32,823 nucleotides of DNA from Bilamarchaeum sp040758595. Its GTDB lineage: Archaea > Micrarchaeota > Micrarchaeia > Anstonellales > Bilamarchaeaceae. Location of the stretch: assembly GCA_040758595.1 (NCBI GenBank), contig JBFLVJ010000016.1, positions 1 through 32,823 on the forward strand. Direction: 5' to 3'. Shown here one piece after another: positions 9,889 to 16,323 of this stretch. Below the pieces are notes generated by a model. The model saw only the letters and a list, made by a program, of their open reading frames with translations, was not told the origin of the DNA and did no database searches. Within the stretch, counting starts at the first letter, position 1, and each line of letters starts with the position of its first letter. The translations under genes and the position numbers were made by a program.

Positions 9889-9997
9889 GGCCGCCTACAA
9901 GAGGTACAGGAAGCCTTTCGCCTATGCCCTACTCTCAGCCCTACCCTTCGTCATCCTCTGGTACCTCATCGTGTGGCTGCTGGCCAGGTGCCAGTAG
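9833..9997 (+). CDS. Small single-span membrane protein (54 residues) ending the surface operon
   Basis: ATG 9833 to TAG 9995-9997, in a different frame from the end of the preceding gene. GGAGAGTGA lies just before the start. The first half is strongly basic (KKDTSIKDRLKAAYKRYRK), followed by one hydrophobic span of about 22 residues rich in Leu, Trp and Ile, and a short ARCQ tail. The good SD, the coherent basic-then-hydrophobic architecture and the translational overlap with the anchored surface protein argue that it is real. It may be a membrane partner of that protein. Its 3' end overlaps the extended tail of the convergent HIT gene by 32 bp. No family was recognised. Confidence 0.65.
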   Translation: MQENTWQGKKDTSIKDRLKAAYKRYRKPFAYALLSALPFVILWYLIVWLLARCQ

Positions 9998-10520
9998 ACG
10001 GAGATGCTTCTGCCATAACGGTTTGTCTGCCGGGGTTTCCAGTTTTGGGTTTCCGGTCTCGAGTACGGCGTCTTGGGTCCCATGTCTCGCATCCTATTAG
10101 GGGCTTTCTTATCTCTTGGGCGATTTCATCCAGCTCAGGCCGATCCATATCCCGGAAGTGCCTCTTATCGTACCGGAAGCCGGATCCGTCGCCTTTGAAT
10201 CTGGGATAGACGTGGAGGTGCAGGGGAAGTATCTCCTGGCCTGCCGCCTCCCCGTACGCCAGGAACATGTTTATGCCCTCGCACAGGTAGGCTGACGCCC
10301 TGATGGCGGCCGCCATCTTCTCGCCGATTTCCATGATATGGGCGAGCGTCCTGCCCTAGATATCCGCAAGGGACTCGCCATGATTCTTGGGGACAACCAG
10401 CAGGCGGCCCTTGTTCAGCGGCTGCAATGGAGGGGATACCAGGACCAGCTCATCTTCATAAACTATGCTCGCCGGGGCTTTTCCGGCGGCGGCTATCCTG
10501 CAGAAAACACAGTCTCGCAT
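9966..10520 (-). pseudogene. HIT-family hydrolase gene interrupted by an in-frame TAG
   Basis: Starting at ATG 10518-10520, the frame encodes CVFC (residues 4-7, the zinc-binding pair of many HIT proteins), the VYEDE and VVPKxH strands, then TAG at codon 55 (10356-10358). The same frame continues with a HIT-type helix and the histidine-triad segment PLHLHVYPR, followed by GDGSGF and RDMDRPELDEIAQEIR. Both halves are needed for a nucleotide-binding HIT fold (AMP or dinucleotide hydrolases). A tail of about 45 residues after the natural end is encoded by a heptanucleotide repeat array. The gene is either a recent pseudogene, a sequencing error, or a read-through case. It follows the gene at 10553-12232 after a T-rich stretch. 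Confidence 0.75.
10021..10094 (-). repeat. Heptanucleotide array A (RRRACNN type) in the HIT 3' tail
   Basis: On the minus strand, consecutive heptads read GAGACAT, GGGACCC, AAGACGC, CGTACTC, GAGACCG, GAAACCC, AAAACTG, GAAACCC. That is eight in perfect 7-nt phase with AC at positions 4-5. It lies in frame in the extended C-terminal tail of the HIT gene, past the natural end of the domain. Confidence 0.8.
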
Positions 10521-10552
10521 AAGTAGAGAAGAGGAAAGTAAAAAGAAAAAGA
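10521..10552 (-). terminator. T-rich archaeal terminator after the surface gene at 10553-12232
   Basis: The minus strand directly after the stop reads CTTTTTCTTTTTAC and further T/C-rich sequence, typical of archaeal intrinsic termination. It separates the surface-protein gene from the broken HIT gene. Confidence 0.5.
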
Positions 10553-12232
10553 TCACTTCTTCTGGCCCTTGTCCCTGCTATAAAGGTAGTATCCGGCTAT
10601 CAGCAGGGCCAGGACTATCAGGCCTGTGTACAGCAACGGGAAGCCTGCTTCTTCGAGGACCACCGTGTATGTGCCCTCTTTCTTCAGGAAGCCTTTCCTG
10701 GCGCCGTATTTCAGGAACACCGTGGCGTTCTTGTTGGCGGAGATGTCATCCTCGCTCAGCTCTATGGGGAACTGGTCAACCAAGAGCGAGCCGGCATCTA
10801 TCTCCCTCACGCCGAGGCTGCTGACGTTCGCCAGAGTGCCGTCGATGATGAGCTGCACCTTCGACGAGGAGTAGGCTGTCTCAGGGCCCTTGTTCCTGTA
10901 GGTCACCAGCAGGGTCTTCTGCTCACGGTCGTACTTGGCGCTCTGGACGCTCACATCGGAATCGTCCACATATGTGATGGTAGCCAAGCCGCTGTTGTAG
11001 TAGGCGAAATCCTCAAGCGAATCCGAGAATGCGCCATATTTGACTACGAGCTCTGCCGAGACATTGCCTTCCGTGAGGGTCGAAAGATCCAGCGGAAGCT
11101 CTATGCCTTCGGTAACCCCCCTTTCCACGAGGGCAGGGTCTGCGACCGATACGACCGCATACTCTGAGCCATCCAGCAGGATGCGAGCATCCAGCACATA
11201 ATAGGCAGGGCCATCGCCCAGGTTCTCGAGAGTCACCATGAGGTTCTTCCCTTCGCTCTCGTAGACCACCTCTGAAACCTGCAGTGAAGGCCTATAAGCA
11301 GGCAACGGGAAGGTATCCAGTATCAATGCGCCGGAATTGGTAGCTGGGACCACCTGTGCGAATTTCACTGAGATGATGAATGTCTTGTTGATGCCTTCGG
11401 AAAGCAGCTCGGCCTTGATGCGCTCGCGCATGTCGTACACCGGCTGAGCCAAATCCCCACCGATCAGGAGAGCTTCATTGATTTCATCATTCCTGAGCTG
11501 CTCTTTCACGAAAGCGTATGTGGCATCAGGCACTATCCGCCCCGTGAAGATGATGGGGATGGACCCCAGCATGCTGTCTTCGATGAATGTGCCGTCCACC
11601 ATCACTATGCGCTTGACGTCGAACTCGTCCATCGTCTTTTTAGCTATCAGCACATTGTCGGCATATTTGCTTTTTCCGTCACCGATATGCTGGGGATTCA
11701 AATCTTCGAGCTGCGCTTCGACTTCTGCATCCACATGGCCATAGATGATGACCGTTTTTCCGACAACAATCTCATGCACCCGTTCAGCATTGTTCTTGTC
11801 CACGAGGATCACGTAAGAGTCGCTCATGGCGGCATAGGGAAGGACAGAAACCGCGCTGTCTGAATACGCGCTGTCCACTATTATGAAACTGGTAGCGCCC
11901 GACCTTACGGCGAGGTCGAGATTCGTCTCGGCTGCGTTGGCAGATGCATAGAGCTCAACGGTATTGTTCTTTGATTTGAGGCTGTTCTCCACGAGGCCGG
12001 AGATGGGCGTCGCGCCCTGTATAAGGAGCACATCATGGCCGGATCCCACTTTCATGGCGAAGATGTCAGAATCCCCGGCCTTGGGGACGAACTTGACCGG
12101 CACGTCCTTTACATTGGCATAGAAGACACCGGAAAGCACGTCGCGGCCATCTACAGAGTTGATAGCGACGAAGTCCTCTGCTGATGACAGTGCCAGCATT
12201 AGCAACAGGAATACGGAAATAGCGAACCTCAT
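10553..12232 (-). CDS. Membrane-anchored surface protein, possible cell-wall-binding-repeat-2-like N-terminal region
   Basis: The encoded protein has 559 residues. The start is well supported by GGAGGT (12240-12245) seven bases ahead. A signal peptide spans residues 1-18. Residues about 20-300 alternate beta strands and helices (DVLLIQG, FIIVDSAYSD, VLIAKKTMDEF, VDGTFIEDSMLGSIPIIFTG, ALLIGGDLAQ), a layout resembling putative cell wall binding repeat 2 modules, where a protected strand is followed by a viGG turn. Residues about 320-520 are two beta-sandwich CARDB-like repeats (VSEVVYESEGKNLMVTLENL; VQSAKYDREQKTLLVTYRN). A single membrane span (LLYTGLIVLALLIAGYYLY) and a KDKGQKK-like basic tail end the protein. 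It is probably an S-layer-associated protein and its ligand is unknown. Confidence 0.82.
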   Translation of the reverse strand: MRFAISVFLLLMLALSSAEDFVAINSVDGRDVLSGVFYANVKDVPVKFVPKAGDSDIFAMKVGSGHDVLLIQGATPISGLVENSLKSKNNTVELYASANAAETNLDLAVRSGATSFIIVDSAYSDSAVSVLPYAAMSDSYVILVDKNNAERVHEIVVGKTVIIYGHVDAEVEAQLEDLNPQHIGDGKSKYADNVLIAKKTMDEFDVKRIVMVDGTFIEDSMLGSIPIIFTGRIVPDATYAFVKEQLRNDEINEALLIGGDLAQPVYDMRERIKAELLSEGINKTFIISVKFAQVVPATNSGALILDTFPLPAYRPSLQVSEVVYESEGKNLMVTLENLGDGPAYYVLDARILLDGSEYAVVSVADPALVERGVTEGIELPLDLSTLTEGNVSAELVVKYGAFSDSLEDFAYYNSGLATITYVDDSDVSVQSAKYDREQKTLLVTYRNKGPETAYSSSKVQLIIDGTLANVSSLGVREIDAGSLLVDQFPIELSEDDISANKNATVFLKYGARKGFLKKEGTYTVVLEEAGFPLLYTGLIVLALLIAGYYLYSRDKGQKK

Positions 12233-12246
12233 AAGTTTTACCTCCG

Positions 12247-12290
12247 GTAAAGGATAAGAAAGATAAAAATAAAAAAGAAAGGGTTCTTCT
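12247..12290 (-). terminator. T-rich terminator and possible promoter between two surface genes
   Basis: The minus strand contains TTTCTTTTTTATTTTTATC (around 12262-12280) after the small TEGG-module gene. It can serve as an archaeal T-tract terminator. TTTTTTATTTTTATC could also act as a TATA element for the next gene at 12232, although the spacing would put the transcript start almost on its SD. Confidence 0.45.
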
Positions 12291-12297
12291 CCCGGCT

Positions 12298-12975
12298 TCA
12301 GTTAAGCTCCAGGTAGAAGTAGTAGGTCTCGCTGCTCGACACACCAGGGGTGGTCGGCACCATGACCTCGTAGTGAGCGGTTCCGCCCAGGTACGGGTTG
12401 CCGGTGGAGCTCACGTTCGTGCAGAACGCGAGGTCGCTCTCGGTCGGAGTGCCCGTGTCCTCTATCGCCGCGGTCCAGTAGGTACCGGCTGCGTGGTCGG
12501 CGTAAGCCGAAGAGGCGACGGTCGCCTGCGAGAACTGCAGGTTCACGCTGGTCGCGTCCGTGAAGGTATCCACGGCGGTGTCAGCGGCAGTTCCAAGACC
12601 GAATGCGGTGTCTATCTCCGCACCGGTCGTGGCCGCAGAGCTTCCGAAAGCGAAGGTGGTGCCAGTAGAAGCGCAGACCTCACCGGCTTCGGAGCCACCG
12701 GTCACGGTCCAAGTGTAGACCGAGTTGGTGCCATCCCAGAGCCTGATGGTACCAGAGACGTTTCCGAAGTATGCAGCCCACCTGTCGGTGAGTGAAGTTG
12801 CGGTGACGTTACCGTAGGTGATGTTTCCACCCTCAGTCACATCAGAGTCGGATGCGGCGCCGGCAGACCAGCGGGATTCGCTCCCGTAATCGAAGGTTGC
12901 GGCTTCGATAGCGAGGACGACACCGGTCATGAGGAGCATAGCCCCCAAAACCAATACTGAATTTTTCATGTTCAT
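12298..12975 (-). CDS. Small secreted or anchored TEGG-module surface protein
   Basis: The encoded protein has 225 residues with start ATG 12975 (GGAGGG seven bases ahead). One hydrophobic segment at residues 5-23 is either a signal peptide or an N-terminal anchor. The mature part is rich in Thr, Ser and Ala and almost free of Lys. It contains TEGGNIT (47-53), WAAYFGN, a GEVC...FCTN cysteine pair and a terminal VP...YYFYLEL strand. The same order appears in the first 200 residues of the protein at 4770, so this is a stand-alone copy of that module. A clear TATA box (ATTTATAAAT around 13034-13044) suggests strong expression. It could be an abundant surface or filament subunit, but that is inference. 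Confidence 0.83.
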   Translation of the reverse strand: MNMKNSVLVLGAMLLMTGVVLAIEAATFDYGSESRWSAGAASDSDVTEGGNITYGNVTATSLTDRWAAYFGNVSGTIRLWDGTNSVYTWTVTGGSEAGEVCASTGTTFAFGSSAATTGAEIDTAFGLGTAADTAVDTFTDATSVNLQFSQATVASSAYADHAAGTYWTAAIEDTGTPTESDLAFCTNVSSTGNPYLGGTAHYEVMVPTTPGVSSSETYYFYLELN

Positions 12976-13031
12976 TTGTTTTTCCCTCCGCCTCAGTTAT
13001 GAGGCGTACTAACTGCACTGCCTACTGATAT

Positions 13032-13046
13032 AAGATTTATAAATCT
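13032..13046 (-). promoter_or_regulatory. TATA box of the small TEGG-module surface gene
   Basis: GATTTATAAATC is a palindromic AT-rich element about 60 bp upstream of ATG 12975. It would give a transcript start near 13012 and a leader of about 37 nt that includes GGAGGG. Confidence 0.6.
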
Positions 13047-13082
13047 TTGTCAGGTTTTTTCGGGGAAAACGAGAAGTTGTGG

Positions 13083-13874
13083 TCAGGATTGAGCTTCTTT
13101 GGTTTTTGACTTGCCGCTGGGCAGTATTGACAGCAGCTCGTCCGGATGGACGCTAAAGCGCTTGGCCAGGGATTTGGCCAATTGGCCTTTCTCCTTGCCG
13201 GTCTTGGACGGGATGATGATGAGTTCGTCATCGAGATGCGTTTTCGAGAGGCCCGGGACGATGGCGACCGTGCCCCCTTCTGTTTTCCCCACCCTGAGGG
13301 AAAGCTGGGTCGCCCTGAACCATTTCCTTTGTCCGGTTATAGCGAACGCCCCTGTGGGGATGTAGCCGCCGGTCGCGTGTTTCGAGACCTGGGATTTCTC
13401 TGCGCAATAGACATCGACCGAGGCGTTGCCATTCTTCCAGGCATTCGAATGGCAGGCCGCGAACTGGGCGGCTTCGGCGAGTTCCGGGTTTCCGGTTTCC
13501 TGTTCCCTGTTTCCGGCAGCCAGTCCTCCTTTCAAGATCACGGCGGAACCTCCTTGTATGTCAGCGTGGAAGAACAGGTCCTCGTCCTCCATGTGCTTTG
13601 CGAAGAGCTGGTCATTCTGCTGGGCGCTCCGCCCGCCTATCATCAGCAATCCGCCGCTGGTGAACGCGGAATGGAACTTCTCATACCACTCTTTCTTCCG
13701 CTTTATTTTGACGTCTTTCTTCACCGGCTTCCCGGCTTCTTTGATTTCCTTCTCGGTCTCTTCTATCGCCTTCTCCAGCCCGGATATCTTCTCCCGGGCT
13801 TTCTTGGCGAGGTCGTAGTAGTAGGAAGCGTTCTCATGGACCGAGCGGTCGTAGAAGATTTTCATGTCGATCAT
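13083..13874 (-). CDS. Stand-alone NFACT-R (DUF814) domain protein, RqcH-like C-terminal part
   Basis: The encoded protein has 263 residues. A short coiled coil (residues about 18-50) is followed by the NFACT-R core: KEWYEKFHSAF, GGLLMIGGRSAQQND, EDLFFHADIQGGSAV, EAAQFAACHSNAWKNG, VDVYCAEKSQVSKHATGGYIPTGAFAITGQRKW. Full RqcH/NEMF proteins (about 600-1000 residues) add an NFACT-N domain that recognises peptidyl-tRNA on stalled 60S/50S subunits. That half is absent here, so the protein may work with a separate partner or in another RNA role. Residues about 118-132 (GNREQETGNP) are an insertion encoded by a heptanucleotide repeat in a loop before EAAQFAAC. ATG overlaps the HepT stop by 4 nt. Confidence 0.88.
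   Translation of the reverse strand: MIDMKIFYDRSVHENASYYYDLAKKAREKISGLEKAIEETEKEIKEAGKPVKKDVKIKRKKEWYEKFHSAFTSGGLLMIGGRSAQQNDQLFAKHMEDEDLFFHADIQGGSAVILKGGLAAGNREQETGNPELAEAAQFAACHSNAWKNGNASVDVYCAEKSQVSKHATGGYIPTGAFAITGQRKWFRATQLSLRVGKTEGGTVAIVPGLSKTHLDDELIIIPSKTGKEKGQLAKSLAKRFSVHPDELLSILPSGKSKTKEAQS
13480..13520 (-). repeat. Heptanucleotide array B inside the NFACT-R gene
   Basis: The minus strand reads GAAACAG, GGAACAG, GAAACCG, GAAACCC, GGAACTC as five perfect consecutive heptads. They are translated in frame as the GNREQETGNPEL insertion between two conserved parts of the NFACT-R domain. Confidence 0.8.
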
Positions 13875-14284
13875 TTGAGGTGTTTTTTTATCTCCTGCAG
13901 GAAGCCTTCAGCCTTATAGACCTCTTTCTTCAGCCTGAAGAGCTCATCTTCTGATAATCGGTAGTATTCATGCGCTATGATGTTGCGGTATCTCATCAGT
14001 TTCGTGAGAGCCGCCGCCGTCTCCTTCTTGATGATGCTGTTTTTCGAGAGTATCTCGAAGCTCTCCGAGTAGCTGCCGGGCACCGGCACGTCCTTCGAGC
14101 CAGCGATTACCTCGTTGGCGATGTCGATGACGCGGTTCATCACCGCGAAGACCACCATGGAGAGCGCATAGTATGCCTCTTTGCTCTGGAGCGCTTTCTT
14201 GCTGTCGATACCCATCTCAGATAAATCGGAGAGGTAGCGCTCCACGTCCTTCGTCATCACCGCTATCTGTTCTTTGTCTATCAA
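13871..14284 (-). CDS. hepT: HepT-like toxin ribonuclease (DUF86/HEPN)
   Basis: The encoded protein has 137 residues. It is an all-helical HEPN-fold protein with the RX4HXY active-site motif RNIIAHEY (R100, H105, Y107). In the known MntA-HepT toxin-antitoxin type, HepT is an RNase inhibited when its partner nucleotidyltransferase attaches AMP to the tyrosine of this motif. The partner gene is directly upstream. The start is TTG 14284 (TTGA overlap with the partner's stop, with AGGTG upstream). ATG 14257 is an alternative that removes nine residues. The active-site motif is intact. Confidence 0.9.
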   Translation of the reverse strand: MIDKEQIAVMTKDVERYLSDLSEMGIDSKKALQSKEAYYALSMVVFAVMNRVIDIANEVIAGSKDVPVPGSYSESFEILSKNSIIKKETAAALTKLMRYRNIIAHEYYRLSEDELFRLKKEVYKAEGFLQEIKKHLK

Positions 14285-14631
14285 GAGAGCACCTTGACTG
14301 TGAGCGCATCGCGCCAGTGTTTCTCGTCCAGGTAAAGTTTTATCGTCCAGAATTTAAGCTTGGTCAGCAGCCTATCGTCCTTGCAGAAAAGCAGTCTGCC
14401 ATCCCGGAAGACATGGTAGCGGATGGTGAGGGGAAGCCTGTGGAACAAGGATATGTCTATCTTCTCCGAGGATAGGCTTAGGGGCGAGTCGTCATCCGAT
14501 ATGACGCAGATGTCGGTATCGGAGTCTTTTCTCTGCCTGCCTTTGGCGCGGGAGCCGAAGAGTATCGCCGCCTTGACGGATCCCATACCCTTCAGGCGTG
14601 CGGTTATCTTTCCCAGTTCAGCCTCATCCAT
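14281..14631 (-). CDS. mntA: MntA-like minimal nucleotidyltransferase, antitoxin of HepT
   Basis: The encoded protein has 116 residues. It carries GSX10DXD (G26, S27, D38, D40), the catalytic signature of the minimal nucleotidyltransferases that AMPylate HepT. I choose ATG 14631 because a TTTAAA box (14656-14661) is centred 27.5 bp upstream and the conserved fold begins right after it. The longer frame starting at 14685 would run through that promoter and has no matching sequence. It overlaps HepT by 4 nt, which fits coupled translation of the pair. Confidence 0.87.
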   Translation of the reverse strand: MDEAELGKITARLKGMGSVKAAILFGSRAKGRQRKDSDTDICVISDDDSPLSLSSEKIDISLFHRLPLTIRYHVFRDGRLLFCKDDRLLTKLKFWTIKLYLDEKHWRDALTVKVLS

Positions 14632-14654
14632 AAGGTTGTTGTTCCCGTTCCATC

Positions 14655-14662
14655 CTTTAAAT
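14655..14662. promoter_or_regulatory. Symmetric bidirectional TATA box for two leaderless genes
   Basis: The palindrome TTTAAA (14656-14661) has its centre at 14658.5. The minus ATG (14631) and the plus ATG (14686) are each 27.5 bp away. Both distances fit TATA-to-start spacing in archaea, so one element could drive two leaderless transcripts. Confidence 0.65.
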
Positions 14663-14685
14663 GCTTTCTCTGCTGAAAACGCCAT

Positions 14686-15645
14686 ATGCGCATATCCGGC
14701 ATAGATCTCTTCCGGGGCCTCAGCATCCTGCTGATGGTCTTCTTCACCATGGTCCAGATATTCTCAGGCTCGCTGCCGGATATCCTGGTCCACAACAAGC
14801 CCCACTCGCTGCACCTGGGGGATTTCGTCCTCCCGATGTTCCTTTTCGCCAGCGGCATGTCGCTGGTATTCTTCCAGAAAAAGCGCAGCGCGAAAGGGAA
14901 ACTCGGCTACTCTCTCGACGTCTTCGAGCGGGCCGGGAAGCTCACGCTCATATGGATATTCCTCTCGCCCATCAGTTCCGGGGCGTTCCTGGGGCTCGAC
15001 GAGCTGATGCTCAGCGTCATATTATCTGTCGTCTGCCTTGCAGTGGTCGCCATGGACTGGAGGCTTGTGGCCGGGCTAGCGTTCCTTCCGGTGATAGGCT
15101 ATCTGGGGCTCTATGCTTCAGGTGCGTTGCCGGATTTCTCAGGGGCCCTGTCCGGGGGTTTCGGGTATTGGGTCCTGCCGTTCTACCTGCCGGTGATGCT
15201 CGCTGGGGTGCTGGCCGGGAGAAGCCTGCACAACGGCAGATGGAGCGTCCGGACGACCATGCTCTTCTGGGCATGTTCGATCCTCACGCTCGCTCTCGTG
15301 TTCCTCGTCCAGCCATGGAAGCTGGATGCCTCCCCATCGTTCATGGGGCTCTCGGTCATGCTCTCGCTGGTGGTCTTCATCCTGGTGGGAGAGAGGAGGA
15401 ATGGCTTGCTGGAGTACCTGGGCCGGAAGCCGCTGAGGTACTGGGTGCTCATGTTCGTCCTGGTCCTGATACCGCTGAGCGCATATGTGCTCGCGAGCGG
15501 GGAGATAGTGGAGATGGGGCCGCTTGAAGCCATCGCCGCCTCGCTGGCCTGCTGCGTCATCGTCTATCTGGGCTCCCGTCTGATGGACGTGGCGCTCTCA
15601 CTGCTTCCCGAAGCAGAGCTGGCATCTCAGGCGAAGGGCCGCTAA
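14686..15645 (+). CDS. Multi-span membrane protein, DUF1624/HGSNAT-like acyltransferase
   Basis: The encoded protein has 319 residues. The N-terminal RISGIDLFRGLSILLMVFFTM and LGDFVLPMFLFASGMSL segments match the opening of the heparan-alpha-glucosaminide N-acetyltransferase-like (DUF1624/YeiB-related) family, where the mature members transfer an acyl group across the membrane to a sugar. About eight to nine membrane spans follow. The family's usual H-x-x-W-x-G stretch before the DxxFPxF motif is degenerate here. Its proximity to two glycosyltransferases suggests acyl modification of a surface glycan, but this is inference. The last 48 bp overlap the convergent glycosyltransferase gene. It is probably leaderless (TATA at 14656-14661). 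Confidence 0.75.
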   Translation: MRISGIDLFRGLSILLMVFFTMVQIFSGSLPDILVHNKPHSLHLGDFVLPMFLFASGMSLVFFQKKRSAKGKLGYSLDVFERAGKLTLIWIFLSPISSGAFLGLDELMLSVILSVVCLAVVAMDWRLVAGLAFLPVIGYLGLYASGALPDFSGALSGGFGYWVLPFYLPVMLAGVLAGRSLHNGRWSVRTTMLFWACSILTLALVFLVQPWKLDASPSFMGLSVMLSLVVFILVGERRNGLLEYLGRKPLRYWVLMFVLVLIPLSAYVLASGEIVEMGPLEAIAASLACCVIVYLGSRLMDVALSLLPEAELASQAKGR

Positions 15646-16305
15646 GCCCATATAGAGGATATCGTTGCCGAGCCGGACGCGGCTCTCGGCCCTGTCGTTC
15701 CAGGATACCGGTATCTCTTCGACCTTCAGGCCCTGGCGCTGGGCGAGGATGAGCAGTTCGCTGTCCCAGAACCAGTGGTTGTCCTTGACTTTTTCCAGCA
15801 GAGGGAGCACCGATGATTTCCTGAACGCTTTGAAGCCGCACTGGTGGTCGTGGACCTTGCTCCCGAAGAGGATGCGCAGGAGGAGATTGTAGCCTTTGCT
15901 AGAAAGCTCGCGGATTGCGCTCCTCCCTTCCACCTTCGAGCCGCGGATCAGCCTTGAGCCGATGCAGATGTCCGCGCCGCGATCCATTTTTTCGACAAGC
16001 GCCTTCAAGTGGACGAGGTCGGTCGCCAGATCCGCATCCAGATAGGCTATGGTATCGCCCTTGGCTTCCTTGAATGCGTTGGTCAGCGAGCGGCCGCGGC
16101 CCAAACGCGCTGCGGTGATGACAGGGCGCACGGTCCTGGATGCGAGGCTCCTGGCTATCTCCGCGCAATCGTCCGTGCTGCCGTCCTCTGCGATGATCAT
16201 CTCGTAGTCGCGGCCGAGCGACCTCAGCGAGCCTTCAAGAGCTGCGACGGAATCCCGCAGGATGGCCGCCTCATTGTGGACCGGCAGAATTATGCTGAGC
16301 ATCAT
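15598..16305 (-). CDS. Family 2 glycosyltransferase, dolichyl-phosphate hexose synthase type
   Basis: The encoded protein has 235 residues. It has the GT-A fold markers LSIILPVHNEA, IIAEDGSTDD, the DLATD metal motif preceded by LDA, and GSRLI...FGSKVHDHQCGFKAFRK, DNHWFWDSELL and EIPVSW. This pattern is that of dolichyl-phosphate glucose/mannose synthases, which load a sugar onto a lipid phosphate at the cytoplasmic face. There is no membrane domain. The product would be the donor for the membrane glycosyltransferase directly upstream (18-nt gap). Start ATG 16305 or 16302. The last 48 bp overlap the convergent acyltransferase-like gene. Confidence 0.9.
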   Translation of the reverse strand: MMLSIILPVHNEAAILRDSVAALEGSLRSLGRDYEMIIAEDGSTDDCAEIARSLASRTVRPVITAARLGRGRSLTNAFKEAKGDTIAYLDADLATDLVHLKALVEKMDRGADICIGSRLIRGSKVEGRSAIRELSSKGYNLLLRILFGSKVHDHQCGFKAFRKSSVLPLLEKVKDNHWFWDSELLILAQRQGLKVEEIPVSWNDRAESRVRLGNDILYMGLAALRLRCQLCFGKQ

Positions 16306-16323
16306 CTGGGATTGGATGGCAAG

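Noticed and set aside
10356..10358. Pyrrolysine codon in the HIT gene
   Set aside because: No PYLIS-like evidence, no pyl genes in the window, and HIT proteins are not known to use pyrrolysine; kept only as one option for the amber finding.
14632..14685. 18-residue N-terminal extension of MntA
   Set aside because: It runs through the TTTAAA promoter and is unlike the family.
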